From Sphaerolaimus hirsutus (taxonomy: Eukaryota > Nematoda > Chromadorea > Monhysterida > Sphaerolaimidae), in contig OZ038455.1 of NCBI GenBank assembly GCA_964036195.1, positions 14,649,855-14,713,854 on the forward strand: DNA of 64,000 nucleotides, read 5' to 3'. A model generated the notes under the pieces. It had not been told where the DNA came from. It did not search any database and was given only the letters and a program-made list of their open reading frames with translations. Shown here piece by piece: positions 1-11,052 of the stretch (the stretch's first letter is position 1; each line of letters begins with the position of its first letter). The position numbers and the translations under genes are program-made.

Positions 1-103
1 ATCCCGATCCCGATCCCGAAACCCCAATCCCGATCCCGATCCCGATCCCGAAATCTCAAAAAGTGAATCCCGATCCCGAAAAGTCAATCCCGTTTGAACC
101 CTA
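1..103. mobile_element. Right end of a TAGGGTTCAAACG-family hAT-like MITE
   Basis: The window opens inside an ATCCCG hexamer satellite that ends in CGTTTGAACCCTA at 91-103. The same terminal motif closes the complete elements at 58130-58643 and 59947-60714. The left end is outside the window. The following bases (104-171) hold a similar CCCGA-rich block ending in AACCCTA, possibly an older relative. Confidence 0.6.
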
Positions 104-173
104 CCGATACCCGACCCGAAATTTTTAGGACCCGATACCCGAACCCGAAAATTTTGAAATTTCCAACCCTAGC

Positions 174-255
174 GTGTTGCGTGTACCCATGCTCATGTTT
201 ACCGGGTGCTCATCGTGCTATACCCGGTGCTCATCGTGGCCAACGTATGATGAGC
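174..255. repeat. CCCGGTGCTCAT word repeats, left block
   Basis: Short copies of CCCGGTGCTCAT and its complement recur here and at 646-735, 1215-1360, 12685-12780, 13010-13060 and 13190-13220. They look like word-built arms of degraded foldback elements. The MITE at 256-645 is inserted into this block. Confidence 0.45.
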
Positions 256-645
256 GATGGGTGTCCTATGGGGGGGGGGGGGCTGCCCAGCCCAAATCCG
301 CCAGCTATCTATCTATCCCCAGGCAAATTTTTTGGCTACTACCCCCTTAGCCCCCCCCCAAATCGCTCAGCTACCTGCCTACCTGGACTGATTTTGACCT
401 TTGAATTTGCGGCTTTCGCCTATATACATGTTTATATACCTATTTTTAGCCATTTTTAGCCTGTTTTTAGCGTTTTTTTTTCCCTTTTCTGCTTTTTATG
501 CACTGAAAAAGCCTATATATTTTGCCCCCGCGAGCTCCCCCCCCCAAGCCCCACCCCAGAACAATTTTTAAGCTATCTATCCCTCGGGAGGAGCGATTTG
601 CTATGTATCCAGCCCCCGCGAGGGCCAAAATCTTGGAGACCCCTG
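256..645 (+). mobile_element. CAGGGGT-family hAT-like MITE, 390 bp
   Basis: The 8-bp TSD TGATGAGC is present at 248-255 and 646-653. The right end reads ACCCCTG; the left end has decayed (GATGGGTGTCC in place of CAGGGGTCTC). Inside are the family words TATCTATC, AATCGCTCAGC and a degraded GAGGAGCGATTTGCTAT unit. It has no coding capacity. It is shorter than the 526-bp copies through internal loss. Confidence 0.8.
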
Positions 646-734
646 TGATGAGCACCGGGTGGGGCGTGTCCATGAGCACCGGGCAGCTGCATAGATGAGC
701 AGCCAGATGAGCAGCCCCATTCGCAGCATGCACT

Positions 735-1210
735 AACGATGGTAAACAAGAAATTCGTTTTCGAATATTCGTATTTTTAGGACTTTTCGAATTTATATTT
801 CACTGCTAGAAAAAAACACTAAAATATCGAGAGAAAAAAAATTCGAAAAATTCGAAAATTTGAAAACGTTTTCGAATTTTTCTCAATATTTTTGGCTGAA
901 ATTGCGCATAAAATACAGAAACGCAATTCTGAATATCAATTTCACAAGTATAATATCTGTTCATAGCAGCAGAACATGAATGTGCAGATGTGTCTGCGGT
1001 AACAGTTTGAAAAGCTGCAAAACATAAAGATGTGTTCTAAATTCAGCAAAAAATGCAATAACTTGGTGCAAAAACTCAAAAGGTAGCCAAAAAAATTCGA
1101 AAATTTAAAAACTAAATTCGAAAACTATTTTCGAAAAAATTGAAATTTGAAAAGGCATTATCAAAAAAACACCTAAAAATTGATTCAAATACTTTTTTGA
1201 AAGGGTTTGC
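735..1210. repeat. AT-rich TTCGAAAA word-repeat region
   Basis: Both edges are rich in ATTCGAAAA/TTTTCGAAT words in inverted orientation (about 751-880 and 1085-1165), suggesting another word-built hairpin element. No gene is visible. Confidence 0.35.
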
Positions 1211-1739
1211 GGGTGCATCAAGCCCGCCTGGTGCTCATGGACACACCCGCCCTGTGCTCACGGACGCGCCCTGCCCGGTGCTCGTCATACATTGGCCACG
1301 CTGAGCACCGGGTAAAAATGAGCACCGGGCATCGCACCATGAGCACCGGGTAAACATAAGCACGACGTTTAGACTAGAGTAGGTATTTCATACCGACGTG
1401 TGTCCTCTCTGGGTGTTTATGATATTTATAATATCGGCAACTCTGCTATGTGGCAATCCATAACGGTACGATAATGACGACATGATTTGAAAGGCTATCT
1501 AAAAACTATTCTCCTGTTGAAATTTTTTTTCAAAACCCGTCAAATTATGAATCTGTTGAAAAACACAAAAAAACGTTAGGGGTAGGAAGAACCTTTGAAT
1601 ATACCAGCCATATCACTGAATTCTGCCTGGCCTGGCATCACAAACGGTTCAAATATTTTTCAAGGATTTTAGCAGGTGCCACGCAGATTTTTAGCGCTTG
1701 TCAGAGTTTAGCTGAACTGCCTAAGTTTTTATTTATATA

Positions 1740-2295
1740 CAGGGGTGGCATTTTCAGTTACCGCTGGAAAAACGCGATAGCTTGAGCTAGGGTTGAGTTA
1801 TCACAGTGAAATTTTAGCACAATAGAGTAGACTCCATAGGACACCTATTCTGAAGTTTGCAACCCAAGCGGCCACATTTTGGGTGAGTTGTGGAACACAC
1901 AGTTTTTAGTGTGATTTTGTGACTTGGCGTCACCCATAGGAAAAATCGAGGGTGGCATTAGAGGGGGGGGTCACCGGTCTTCGGTGTCGTCCCATTCTGT
2001 CATACATTGGCCGATTTTGAGTCCCTTTGAGTATGTTGGGATTTTGGGTCGAGGCTACGACGAAATTCTTTTTTCGAATAGCACCCCAGTCCCGAGATAA
2101 GGGGGGTCAAGTCACAAAATTACACTAAAAACTGTGTGTTCCACAACTCACCCAAAATGTGGCCGTTTGGGTTGCAAACTTCAGAATAGGTGTCCTTTGG
2201 AGTCTACTCTATTGTGTTATAATTTCACTGTGATAGCTCAACCGTAGCTCAAGCTATCGCGTTTTTCCAGCGGTAACTGGAAATGCCCACCCCTG
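1740..2295. mobile_element. Near-perfect 556-bp palindromic MITE with TA TSD
   Basis: The arms begin CAGGGGTGGCATTTTCAG and end CCCACCCCTG, and are complementary for well over 200 bp each. The element is flanked by TA (738-739 and 296-297 of their kilobases), as expected for a TA-targeting family. The short centre at about 1950-2080 is unique. It sits 115 bp upstream of the SDE2 exon, probably in an intron. Confidence 0.75.
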
Positions 2296-2409
2296 TACCT
2301 AGCTATATTTACACCACACTACCCGTGATGCTATTTACTTCAGTAAATTTGTATGATCGCATATTTCAAACCATGTAAAATAATTATAAAATCTGTCCTT
2401 TTTTCCCAG

Positions 2410-2576
2410 CTGAAGAAATCGCCGATAAACCCATCTCAAAACCGTTCAACATTGACGATTATTCTCCAATCGATTTGGATTCGTGCCAAAACTGCGAGGA
2501 ATTGCAAAATTTGGGCCTGGACCATTTGAAGGCGGATCTTATGCGTAGGGGACTCAAGTGCGGCGGGAATGTGCAG
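2410..2576 (+). CDS. SDE2: SDE2 homologue, penultimate coding exon (SAP-like domain)
   Basis: SDE2 is a nuclear replication-stress and splicing factor with an N-terminal ubiquitin-like fold and a C-terminal SAP-like DNA-binding domain. This exon encodes that C-terminal domain, including ELQNLGLDHLKADLMRRGLK followed by CGGNVQ, the family signature. It follows a TTTCCCAG acceptor and starts with the last two bases of a codon. It ends in phase 0 at a GTGCGC donor. Earlier exons lie left of the window. An acidic, Cys-containing linker (IDDYSPIDLDSCQNC) precedes the SAP helix. The identification rests on recognised family sequence, not on a search. Confidence 0.9.
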
Positions 2577-2652
2577 GTGCGCGCACTTTTCTTGTGTACA
2601 AATAGTAATGGATAGTTTCAGAGCGCTGGCGCAGTTTGAGGGAGCCAAGAGC

Positions 2653-2905
2653 CAGGGACGTAGCCAGGATTTTTGAGCGGGGGGGGGGCGCCCCCCCCCC
2701 TAAAGATTGACCCGTGAAGAAAGGGAATTGCGCCGTGGTGCTGGCGCCACGTCATGGCGCCATTGTCGTTGGCATAGGCGCCAAGCCGCTTATACAGCTC
2801 AGACCGTTTATCACCCTAAAAATCGATACCGGAAATGACGATTTGGTGCATTTTTGTCAAGCTCACCCGGGAAGGGCCCCCCCCCCCCCTCTGGCTACGT
2901 CCTAG
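2653..2905. mobile_element. CAGGGACGTAGCCAGG hAT-like MITE in SDE2 intron
   Basis: The left end is CAGGGACGTAGCCAGG and the right end CTGGCTACGTCCTAG. The flanking 8-mers are CCAAGAGC and CCAATAGC, an 8-bp TSD with one mismatch. G and C homopolymer runs sit just inside the ends, as in the larger copies at 40075 and 51586. It lies wholly inside the last SDE2 intron. Confidence 0.75.
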
Positions 2906-3093
2906 CCAATAGCGCCTTTGTCGTTCTCAGTTGCGCGGCATGCTTCGAATGGCGCCACACGCCGCGCTACAATCTTGTTCGTGTGTGATATCATTTGAAT
3001 CACGATATTTCATCAAAATTTTTTTATATTTGTTTCATCGAACAAACGTTTTTTCATCCCTACTTCTAACGACGTATCTACCTTGATTCACAG

Positions 3094-3171
3094 GAACGTG
3101 CCGCACGTTTGTTTTCTGTTAGAGGGCTGGCAGCTGATGAATATCCAAAGAAAATTCGTGCGAAAAAGTGA
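3094..3171 (+). CDS. SDE2: SDE2 homologue, last coding exon
   Basis: After a TTCACAG acceptor the frame continues in phase 0 with ERAARLFSVRGLAADEYPKK and ends IRAKK followed by TGA at 3169-3171. The ERAARLFSVRGL block followed by a short basic tail is the characteristic C-terminus of SDE2. The intron between the two exons is 517 bp and hosts a MITE. AATAAA-like signals occur from about 3800 on, but the 3' UTR end is not fixed. Confidence 0.9.
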   Translation, partial: ERAARLFSVRGLAADEYPKKIRAKK

Positions 3172-4095
3172 CTCGTCTAGATGTGTCCCATGCTTGTTGT
3201 GAATGTAAGTATATTTTTACATACGTACATCATATTTATTTGTTTCTGGCTAAATACTGTATCCATGCGATTGTTCGAAGCACTTTCAGTACCCGTTGTT
3301 TTTTTGCGTGTTTCCATTATTTGGGAATTGTTGTGTACTAAGATTCTTTGTGGAACTCGATTTATGCTTCACACTGACCACCAATTTCATTGTGAAAAAT
3401 AATGAGTAATGTACATATTAGAAAAAAAAGAAAATAAGCGCCTGTCGTGAAGTAAATATTAATACCGAATTTTCGTGGATAATTTTCCCATTTCCTGTCT
3501 GATAATGTAGCGATGGAACCGATGGTTATCTTTATTTGGTGTTGGTTGTCAATTGAACGTTGTAATTAAAATTAATTATATAAACTGGATTGCACGTGAA
3601 TCGTGAATTCATTCAAATGAATACTCAAATTTGAATTATTAAAGAATCAAATGATTATCAGACACCTTTAACTAAATCTTGTCAATATGTGTGTAGGGCC
3701 AATCTGTTACCATCGTTTCATTAAAATTCAGTAAGATCGTGAATGTTCAAAATTCTGACACATCCATGTCACAAAAATTGATCTTGATCACATCTTCAAA
3801 AATAAATGGTAGCTATACAGCAAACTACTCCGTAGAAATATACAGTATTTCAACAATAAAAGTGAACAATATGAATGTATGGAACAGTATGCGAAATGAT
3901 ATGCAAGTATGTAATATGACACCTGAAATGACTAAATGAATATAAAATTCACCCACTGCGATTTTGATTATGAACAATATTGCATGAGTATGCGTGAACC
4001 CTTTTTGTGACAAATGATTGCCGCTTCGACACAAACATCGTTTGGTAACATATGGTAAATAGTAATGGGAAAGCGCCAGAAAAATGGCGCCAAGC
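3172..4095. other. SDE2 3' UTR and intergenic AT-rich DNA
   Basis: I see no conserved coding sequence or recognisable repeat in this stretch. Open frames here are short and lack composition or family signals. Possible polyadenylation hexamers (AATAAA) occur near 3801 and 3856. Confidence 0.4.
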
Positions 4096-4099
4096 CGTA

Positions 4100-4416
4100 T
4101 ACCGTATTTCTTCTAATAGAACTACATACCTCCAATAGAACAGCATGTGTTGGCATGTTCTTACACTTACGAAATCAATAGAACGGCAGGTAATAATTAC
4201 GTTGGAAGAGTGCCAAAACAAAAATGTTAGAAAATTAGATGGCGGGCACATTCAAGGGGTTCAGAACTATGATTCACGGTTGTTTTCACATTTGGTTTTG
4301 CTTGAATTAATGCTCTTATATCAAAATGTTGTTCACGTTTCATTGAAAACTTCATGTTCAAATGAAAAATGTGTGAAAAAATAGAACGGCGCTCTTCTAT
4401 TAGAAGAAATACGGTA
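4100..4416. mobile_element. CCGTATTTCTTCTAATAGAA inverted-repeat element
   Basis: The left end is TACCGTATTTCTTCTAATAG and the right end is its inverse, CTATTAGAAGAAATACGGTA. It is flanked by and inserted into GGCGCC-rich DNA (4060-4095 and 4437-4585) that ends in TTCCATCACTA, so it appears nested in a TAGTGATGG-type element. Fragments of the same type occur near 33000-33110 and 49390-49480. Confidence 0.65.
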
Positions 4417-5358
4417 TTCGAAAGACGCGCGAGAGATACAGGGCGTCATGGCGCTGTTTGCCAAGAGAAATGGCGCCGGAGGTATTGAGCGCCATTAAAT
4501 ACTGTAAATGGCGCCACTGGCGTAAGCACGGCGCCGGATTCAGTACAAATGGGCGTCACAGAAAATGGCGCCATTCCATCACTAGTGAGGAATAATAAGG
4601 TCAATTCTTGATAAAGTATCCCGAGGGAGTAGTGGTAGTCAAATGTCGTGTAAAATAAGATTTTTTTACTGAACTGTTGACATTTTGCCCCCTTGGGGTG
4701 ACTAACAATAACCAACGCTAAAATAGTAACCATATATATCTACATCTTCGTACATAAGCTAAAAAATAAGAATCGACTGTCAGCTCATTACAATCACACA
4801 TGGAGCATACTTGTATTTTTACTCCCAAGAAAAGTGATTAATGGACAAATACCCAGATAAAAACCCATCACAATCTAAGACAGCAGGTATTGCACGGATA
4901 AAATGCACATTATTTACAAATTCACTTTTTTGTACCAACATTCAGTTTTATTATGGTTGTTCTAATGGTAAAAAATAGTTAAATAGGTACATTAGATATC
5001 TCCAACAAGCACAGTGAGTAAATTTTTCGCTGAAATAAATAACATTTACCTAAATGGCGGGGGTATTTACGGACTAGGAAAAACGATTATAATTGTTGCA
5101 CACTTTCAATTTACCCAAGTGAAAATCTAATCATCTATTTTGCTACTTCAAAGGAAGGGACATACTAACACTTAAATTTTAAAGATAATTTAAATTTAGA
5201 TATTTAGAACGATAATTTACTCACTGAGCTTGTTTGTGCGGAATCCAATCGTTTAATATTCTTTATGAAAGTGCAATCTAATTTCAACAAGAAATACCAT
5301 TGGTTCAACACCATGTAACATTTACATCATTGTCAGTATGTTAATTCAATTCAAACTA

Positions 5359-5690
5359 CCGTATTTGCTTGAATAGTACCCCCCCTTCAATAATTCCCCC
5401 CCTCGAATAATCCCCCCTGTAACACGAGTGAGGAACTAATAATTCCCCCCCCTCGAATAATCCCCCCCTTAAAAGATTTGATTAATTTGTTCTACCTAAT
5501 TTTAACAAAAATGGCACGTTATTGTGTTTATAAGGCATGTGTCAGGAAATGAGTTGATGGAAACATGCTTGAAAATTTTGACGAAATAATAATTCCTCCC
5601 CTTGAATAATTCCCCCCCTCGAATAGTTCCCCCCTCAAAAATGTCTGACGAAATAATAATCCCCCAGGGGGATTATTCAAGCAAATACGG
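5359..5690. mobile_element. CCGTATTTGCTTGAATA MITE with TA TSD
   Basis: The ends are CCGTATTTGCTTGAATA and its exact inverse TATTCAAGCAAATACGG, with TA on both sides. The inside repeats the phrase TCGAATAAT plus a C run in both orientations. This copy is the clearest member of the CCGTATTT superfamily in the window. Confidence 0.75.
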
Positions 5691-5739
5691 TATTCTTGTC
5701 ACTTCAGTGACATAAGGTCAACTGCCACACATTAGTAAG

Positions 5740-7962
5740 TAAACTGCGTTCGGATCAGGTCCGGCAGTCAGTTTCTGACCTGACCGCTGACGCCATAACC
5801 GCCGCTATGGGGGAATTAAGTGATGAAATTTGGGTGGGACGTAGCCGACATTCCCCCCCCCTACTATACTCCAACGCGGGGGCGACGGCGACCCTTCTAA
5901 GTTTGGGTCGCTGAATACGAGAAAAAAAATTGAAAGAATTTCGCTGTCCGCGTCAAGTCCGGCACCCAGTGAATTACGACCACTTTGGCTGCCTTAACTC
6001 CAGAAACGCGGACACCAGACAGCAGAAATTTTGGGGGGTTATCGCCAATATACTGTGGCGTCATCGACCCACTAAAAGTGTTGCTCACTGCGTATACCGC
6101 GTGGTTTCTTTACATATGCAGTGTACGCATCAGGTTCAGCACCCACTTGCGTTTAACCCAGAAAAATTCAATTTAAATCTATTTTTCGTTAGACACTTTA
6201 AAAGTTGGTTTAGGATGCCCTCTAGGGGAGGGTTAAAGGCAGAGTTGTTAAAAGGTACGTACGTTTACTCGAAAAATACGCGTACGCGTGTATGCGGTAA
6301 ATACGTTTACATATACTTTTTAAAAAAATACCGTACGCACTCGTACGCGTACATTTTCAAAGCATACGCGTACATAAAATGTATTTCAGAAAATTCAATG
6401 TGGGTGATATTTATAAAGTGACTACAGTGCTATGTATTTACAGACGTGGTTCCGTTGAATATAAAAGATACGCGGGGGTAGCCCGCTTTAAAAATAAAAA
6501 AACGCAACCTAATCGAAATGGCTGCGGAGACAATCGAAGTGGAAACGAGTCGCGAGAGCGACGATGGAATGGATGATTCATCCGGTACCGCTGAAATCCC
6601 AGCTGGGGATGAACTGGGCTGGATGAAGCTGGGCACTGGTTTGTGTTGGGAAAAGGTTGCACCTCGCTCCCGAAACATTACAGAAGGAGCTTTTCATTCG
6701 CTTCAATTATAAGAAGTGTCTCTAGTGATTTACCAGATTTGGATGAGTTAGGTTATATTTTTGTTGCTGCTATTCTTGCTATTTTTATCTCCTACAATAA
6801 AGAGACCCTGAAAACTATGTTTTCTATCATTTTCTTAAACAAAAACATATGTTGTGCGGTACACGCATGAAAAAGTGCCCACTTTACACCCACTTGAAAT
6901 ATGATTGACGCCTCACGAAAGGTGTAGCGTCAGGAATGACGAAAGGTGGTCGTTTCTACACTCGCAAGAAAAGTACCCAAATTTACGCGTACGTACGAGT
7001 AAAAAAAAAGTATTTTACGTTTTCGATACTTTGTGGTGAGTAAAAATAAAATACTTACGATTACATATACTTTTGAAAAAAGTTCAGTAATCCTAACAAC
7101 TCTGGTTTAAGGTATAAAATTGCATAAAAGACCTTACCCAAAAATGCCCCACTAAGCAATTTTGATGGGGGTGAATGTTCTGACATCACCTATGACATCA
7201 TTGCAGTACAAATTTGTATGGTGATGATGTCATAAGTGACTTCATTACATTCAACCCCATTAAAATTCATTAGTGGAGCATTTTTCGGGTAAGGTCTTTT
7301 ACGCAACTTTTTACCTTGAACCCTCCCCAAGTGGGCATCCTAAACCAAGTTTTGATGTGTCTAACAAAAAATTGATTTAAAGTGAATTTAAAGGATGCAA
7401 CTGTAGGGGCATTGCAAAGTTCCTGTTAAACATCGCTTAACAGGTTATTTCACTGCATTGTACAGTATGGCATGGGTCTGTAGAATTGTTAATCTGCATT
7501 ACATGACTGCATAGAGCCCATTGAGCAGTTTTGAAAAAAAATTATCAGGCGCCGGACCGGATGTGGACCGCACATCTATTAAAAGACGCATTGTACCAGC
7601 GAGCAACACTTTTGGTGGGTCGCTGGCACCCGCCATTTAGTATACAGTAGGGGGGGTGTCGGTAATATCCCCCCCAGTGTCAGCTTTGTCCTGTCCGCGT
7701 TTCTGGAGTGACGGCACCCGAAGTGGTGAAAAACCACTGGGTGCCGGACTTGACGCGGACAGCGAAAACAGCAAAAAAATTGTTGCGTGTTACGGCGACC
7801 CACACTTAAGTGGGTCGCCGTACCCCCGCTTTAGTGTATAGTAGGGGGGGAATGTCGGCTACGTCCCACCCAAATTTTATTTCGTAATTCCCCCCATAGC
7901 GGGAGTTATGGCGTCAGCAGTCAGGTCAGAAACTGACTGCCGGACCTGATCCGAACGCAGTT
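5740..7962. mobile_element. 2.2-kb inverted-repeat element with about 340-bp arms
   Basis: AAACTGCGTTCGGATCAGGT near 5740 and its inverse near 7962 start long complementary arms. The arms cover 5740-6085 and about 7605-7962, and include GGGACGTAGCCGACATTC and a CCGCGTCAAGTCCGGCACCC block. The arms differ by substitutions and small indels. The centre holds a further nested repeat (ACGCGTACG and TACTCGAGTA words, roughly 6240-7105) and a 64-codon ORF at 6518. No clean TSD was found; both sides read near AGTAAGT. Confidence 0.55.
6518..6712 (+). CDS. Short acidic ORF inside the large inverted repeat, unidentified
   Basis: This 64-codon frame starts MAAETIEVETSRESDDGMDD and continues with a serine- and glutamate-rich segment. 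An AATAAAG hexamer follows at about 6795. The balanced codon content is better than in the surrounding AT-rich DNA. I do not recognise a family. It could be a captured first exon, a relic of a transposon gene or chance. Confidence 0.25.
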   Translation: MAAETIEVETSRESDDGMDDSSGTAEIPAGDELGWMKLGTGLCWEKVAPRSRNITEGAFHSLQL

Positions 7963-7984
7963 TACATCAGTAAGTGTGGAGAAC

Positions 7985-9045
7985 GTCCGGTAACCATTCC
8001 GTCGAATATCACATTCAAACGTCTGACACATACTCCAAATCGGAGACCAAGGAAAAGACCAAAAAAATTGTCACACCAAACTGGACAGAGGTCTATGATT
8101 CCGGCCACCCTTTGGCACATTGCCAGTGGTCAAGGTAATGGGTACACTCGTGTCTCCATTGTGCACCCCACCCGTGACACTCTGCCTGTGCGGTGGCTTC
8201 GTGCCAGGCGTGCTATTGTGTTTCAGCGCGGCGGTTAAGCCATGGCCATTCTGGTGACATTTTCCGGCCCTGTCAGCAACGAAAGTGGGCGAGGTCGCCA
8301 ATCGGAAGGATTCAGTCGTTCTGCCGGGTACGTGCATCGCGTCTGCGTTCATATTGTGCAGATTTTTGCATGTACAGAAAAAAATGATGAAAAGAAGTTT
8401 TTTTACTTTAAGTTTTCTTTACTTTACTTATCGGGTGGGCGCGCCAGCGCCATCCCTCGCTGCCGAGGGAGGGCGCAAGCGACCCACCCATAATATGGTC
8501 AGACACACCAAAATGCGACAATCGCAAACTTAAAATCGCAATAACTTCGGAACGCAATGCGCTAGTGCAAAACCGACTGCACCATTAAAAAGCCCGTGTC
8601 GAAAAGTATCACCATGCAAATTTTCAGATCCAACGGTTGAGTTCGGAGGAAGTTATTACGGATTTTCTTTTTCAAGTACTGTTGTCGTTGTTGTTGTTGT
8701 TGTTCTTCTTGTTCTCCCGACAATCTTCAAACTGCAATAACTTCCTTGAAACACGAGCGATTTTCATGGTTGATGGCTCATATGAAAGAGCATATGATGC
8801 CATTTCTTATTTTCGGGAATTTTTTTCACAGGCTCCGCCCACTGCGGCAATAAAAAATACATATGCGGCAATAAAAAAAATTTGTTGATGTGCGCCATGA
8901 CTAGAGCTTTCAAATGAGCCAACTTTTGGCAATTTTGGTACAGATTTACAAAAGTTATTCAAGTTTGCTTATTTTGTGTAAAATGCGCAAACATGCCTGA
9001 ACTACTGCTTGATGTGATACTGAGCATGTGACCTTGCATGGTTAT
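7985..9045. other. Intergenic DNA without a recognised gene
   Basis: A GC-richer patch at 8050-8500 has open frames on both strands without family signals. The stretch 8550-9000 resembles low-complexity sequence with TTG repeats near 8680-8710. I see nothing that can be named. Confidence 0.4.
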
Positions 9046-9049
9046 TACT

Positions 9050-9665
9050 ATCAGGTCATAAATGTCTAGTGGTTAATGTCAAGTCATATGTCAAGTTATA
9101 AATGTCAAGTCAAATGTCAAGCAATAAATGTCAGGCCAAATGTCAAGTGATAAATGTCAAGTGATAGATGTCAAGTGATAAAATATTAAGTGATCAAATA
9201 TTAAGTGATAAAATATCAAGTCAAATATCAAGTGATAAATGTCAAGTGGTAGATTTCAAGTGAAATGTCAAGTGAAAAATGTTAAGTGATAGATGTCAAG
9301 TGATAAATGTCAAGTGAATAATTTCAAGTGAAATGTCAAGTTTAATGTCAAGTGATAAATGTGAAGACAAATGTCAATTGATAAATGTCAAGTGATAGAT
9401 GTCAAGTTATACAATATCAAGTGATAAAATATCAAGTGATAAAATATCAAGTCAAATGTCAACTGATGAATTTCAATTGAAATGTCAAGTTTAATGTCAA
9501 GTGATAAATGTCATGTCAAATGTCAAGTGATAAATGTCAAGTAAAATATCAAGTCAAATGTCAAGTTGTCTGTCAACTGATAATGTTCAGGTGATCATTT
9601 TCAAGTGGATAATTACAAATCATCAGTGTCAAGTGGTTAATGGTAAGTGATAATACAAAGTCAGA
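9050..9665. repeat. Degenerate tandem array of AAATGTCAAGTGAT words
   Basis: About 600 bp consist of variants of AAATGTCAAGTGAT (with AAATATCAAGTC, AGATGTCAAGTG and others) without strict period. The word resembles those in the stems of the foldback elements near 12120, 14280, 21200, 22450 and 50930, but here only one orientation is present. Confidence 0.8.
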
Positions 9666-9699
9666 TATGGCAATTGAGGCATCTAGTTCCGATTTGGCG

Positions 9700-10030
9700 C
9701 ATCTAGTTCTAGCATCTATTTTTTTCAAATTTGTTCACTTTTTTCAAAAAAATGTCATTTGTATATAAAATACAAAGTACAAATAAGATTTGTATAAAAA
9801 AATACTGTAATTTTTTTTAAAAAATTTTCAACAAAAAAAATATTAAAAAATATTCAAATTTTTTTAGTAAAAATTTTTTATTTTTTAAAAAAGTTTTTTT
9901 CTTCAAATTTTTAATATATTTTTTTTAAATTAAAAATTTTTTTGATTAACATAAAAAATTTTTCAAAATAAAAAATAAAGTATTTTTTTAATAATTCAAA
10001 ATGTCAAGTTATTTATTGCAGCTTATTTGC
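9700..10030. repeat. Poly-A/T-rich low-complexity tract
   Basis: Long A and T runs separated by single bases. No gene is present. Confidence 0.6.
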
Positions 10031-10356
10031 ATCAGCATTCATTTTATTGCATTTATAAATGAATTTCTATACTGACCTACAGGTTTATGCAACTGATCAC
10101 CCCCTATTTATACAATGTATTGATCATGCATTTTACTTAATATTCTGACGAAACCACCGCCCCCCCTTGAATAACTCCCCCCTCAAAAACTTCTGACACA
10201 AAAATAACTCCCCAGGGGACTTATTCGAGGATATAGGGTATTAGTATTTGGCTTCTTCTTGACTATAGATTGTATTTCTCAGTGCCAAATTTGGCATTTG
10301 CTTGATTTGCAATAACTTATAAATTTTTTGGGCCTGTGACCCCTGAAAAGAAGTAA

Positions 10357-10599
10357 ATCCAATAAAAAATGGCTAAAGCCAACAAAAAGTGGACGCTGCA
10401 GCCAAACATCAGTTTTCTGTGTTGATAGCCTATATTATTAGGATTTGTATACATTTTCCTTAATATACATCTTTTGATAGCTCAATCAGAAAATGGCATA
10501 GTATATTTATGATATATCACTTTTGTGCAATCAAAAGCATACAGATGTTTGGCTGCAGCGTCCACTTTTTGTTGGCTTTAGCCATTTTTTATTGGATAG
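10357..10599. mobile_element. Inverted repeat, about 57-bp arms
   Basis: ATCCAATAAAAAATGGCTAA at the left and its inverse at the right begin complementary arms that run through AGTGGACGCTGCAGCC. The 130-bp centre is AT-rich. It lies downstream of the CRIM1 stop, so it may be within the 3' UTR or beyond it. Confidence 0.65.
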
Positions 10600-10613
10600 T
10601 ACTTTTACATGTA

Positions 10614-10775
10614 CCGCAAATCCTCGAATAAGCCCCCTTGAATAACTACCCCCTTAAATCCTCCCCCCTGTTCGCCAGGTGAGGAAAAATACCCCCCCCC
10701 CCCTTGAATAACTCTCCCCTCAAGAATTCTGACGAAAATAATAGTAATTCGAAGGGGTATTTCGAGGAAATACGG
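10614..10775. mobile_element. Short CCGTATTT-superfamily element with TA TSD
   Basis: The left end is CCGCAAATCCTCGAATA and the right end TTTCGAGGAAATACGG, with TA on each side. The interior has C runs with TTGAATAACT phrases. It is 7 bp downstream of the CRIM1 stop codon. Confidence 0.6.
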
Positions 10776-10782
10776 TAAGCAA

Positions 10783-11052
10783 TCACCAAAAGCGTGACAG
10801 ATTTCTCAACAAAAAACACGCACGTCCTAGATGGCGTTGTCCAGCGTGCAGGTCCCCCTCGACTGCGGCACCATCACCACCAGCACCAGGTGCATCGAGC
10901 TCGTGTTGAGCGTGGCCAAGTAGGGCGATCTCTGGGAGGTCTACGATCTCATCTACGGCGTCTATGTGCTCGGCTTGTGGACACACTGGTTCCGGGGGTT
11001 CGCAGTGCACGTTGTCTGGGCAATTGCCCCCGCTGCATGGGGACTGTTGCAC
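10783..11052 (-). CDS. CRIM1: CRIM1 exon 27, cytoplasmic tail and stop
   Basis: Phase-0 exon after a TTCCCAG acceptor, residues 1159-1247, starting VQQSPCSGGNCPDN, then acidic (HIDAVDEIVDLPEI). The last residues FLLRNLSRFW and TGA follow a Gly/Ala/His-rich stretch. The distal part has less natural composition; an internal open +1 frame ends LDNAI with TAG. The exact C-terminus is therefore less certain than the exon itself. Confidence 0.65.
   Translation of the reverse strand: MQQSPCSGGNCPDNVHCEPPEPVCPQAEHIDAVDEIVDLPEIALLGHAQHELDAPGAGGDGAAVEGDLHAGQRHLGRACFLLRNLSRFW

Noticed and set aside
1-103. Telomeric repeat (ATCCCG)n
   Set aside because: The hexamer is not a known animal telomere motif and the tract ends in the TAGGGTTCAAACG-family terminus.
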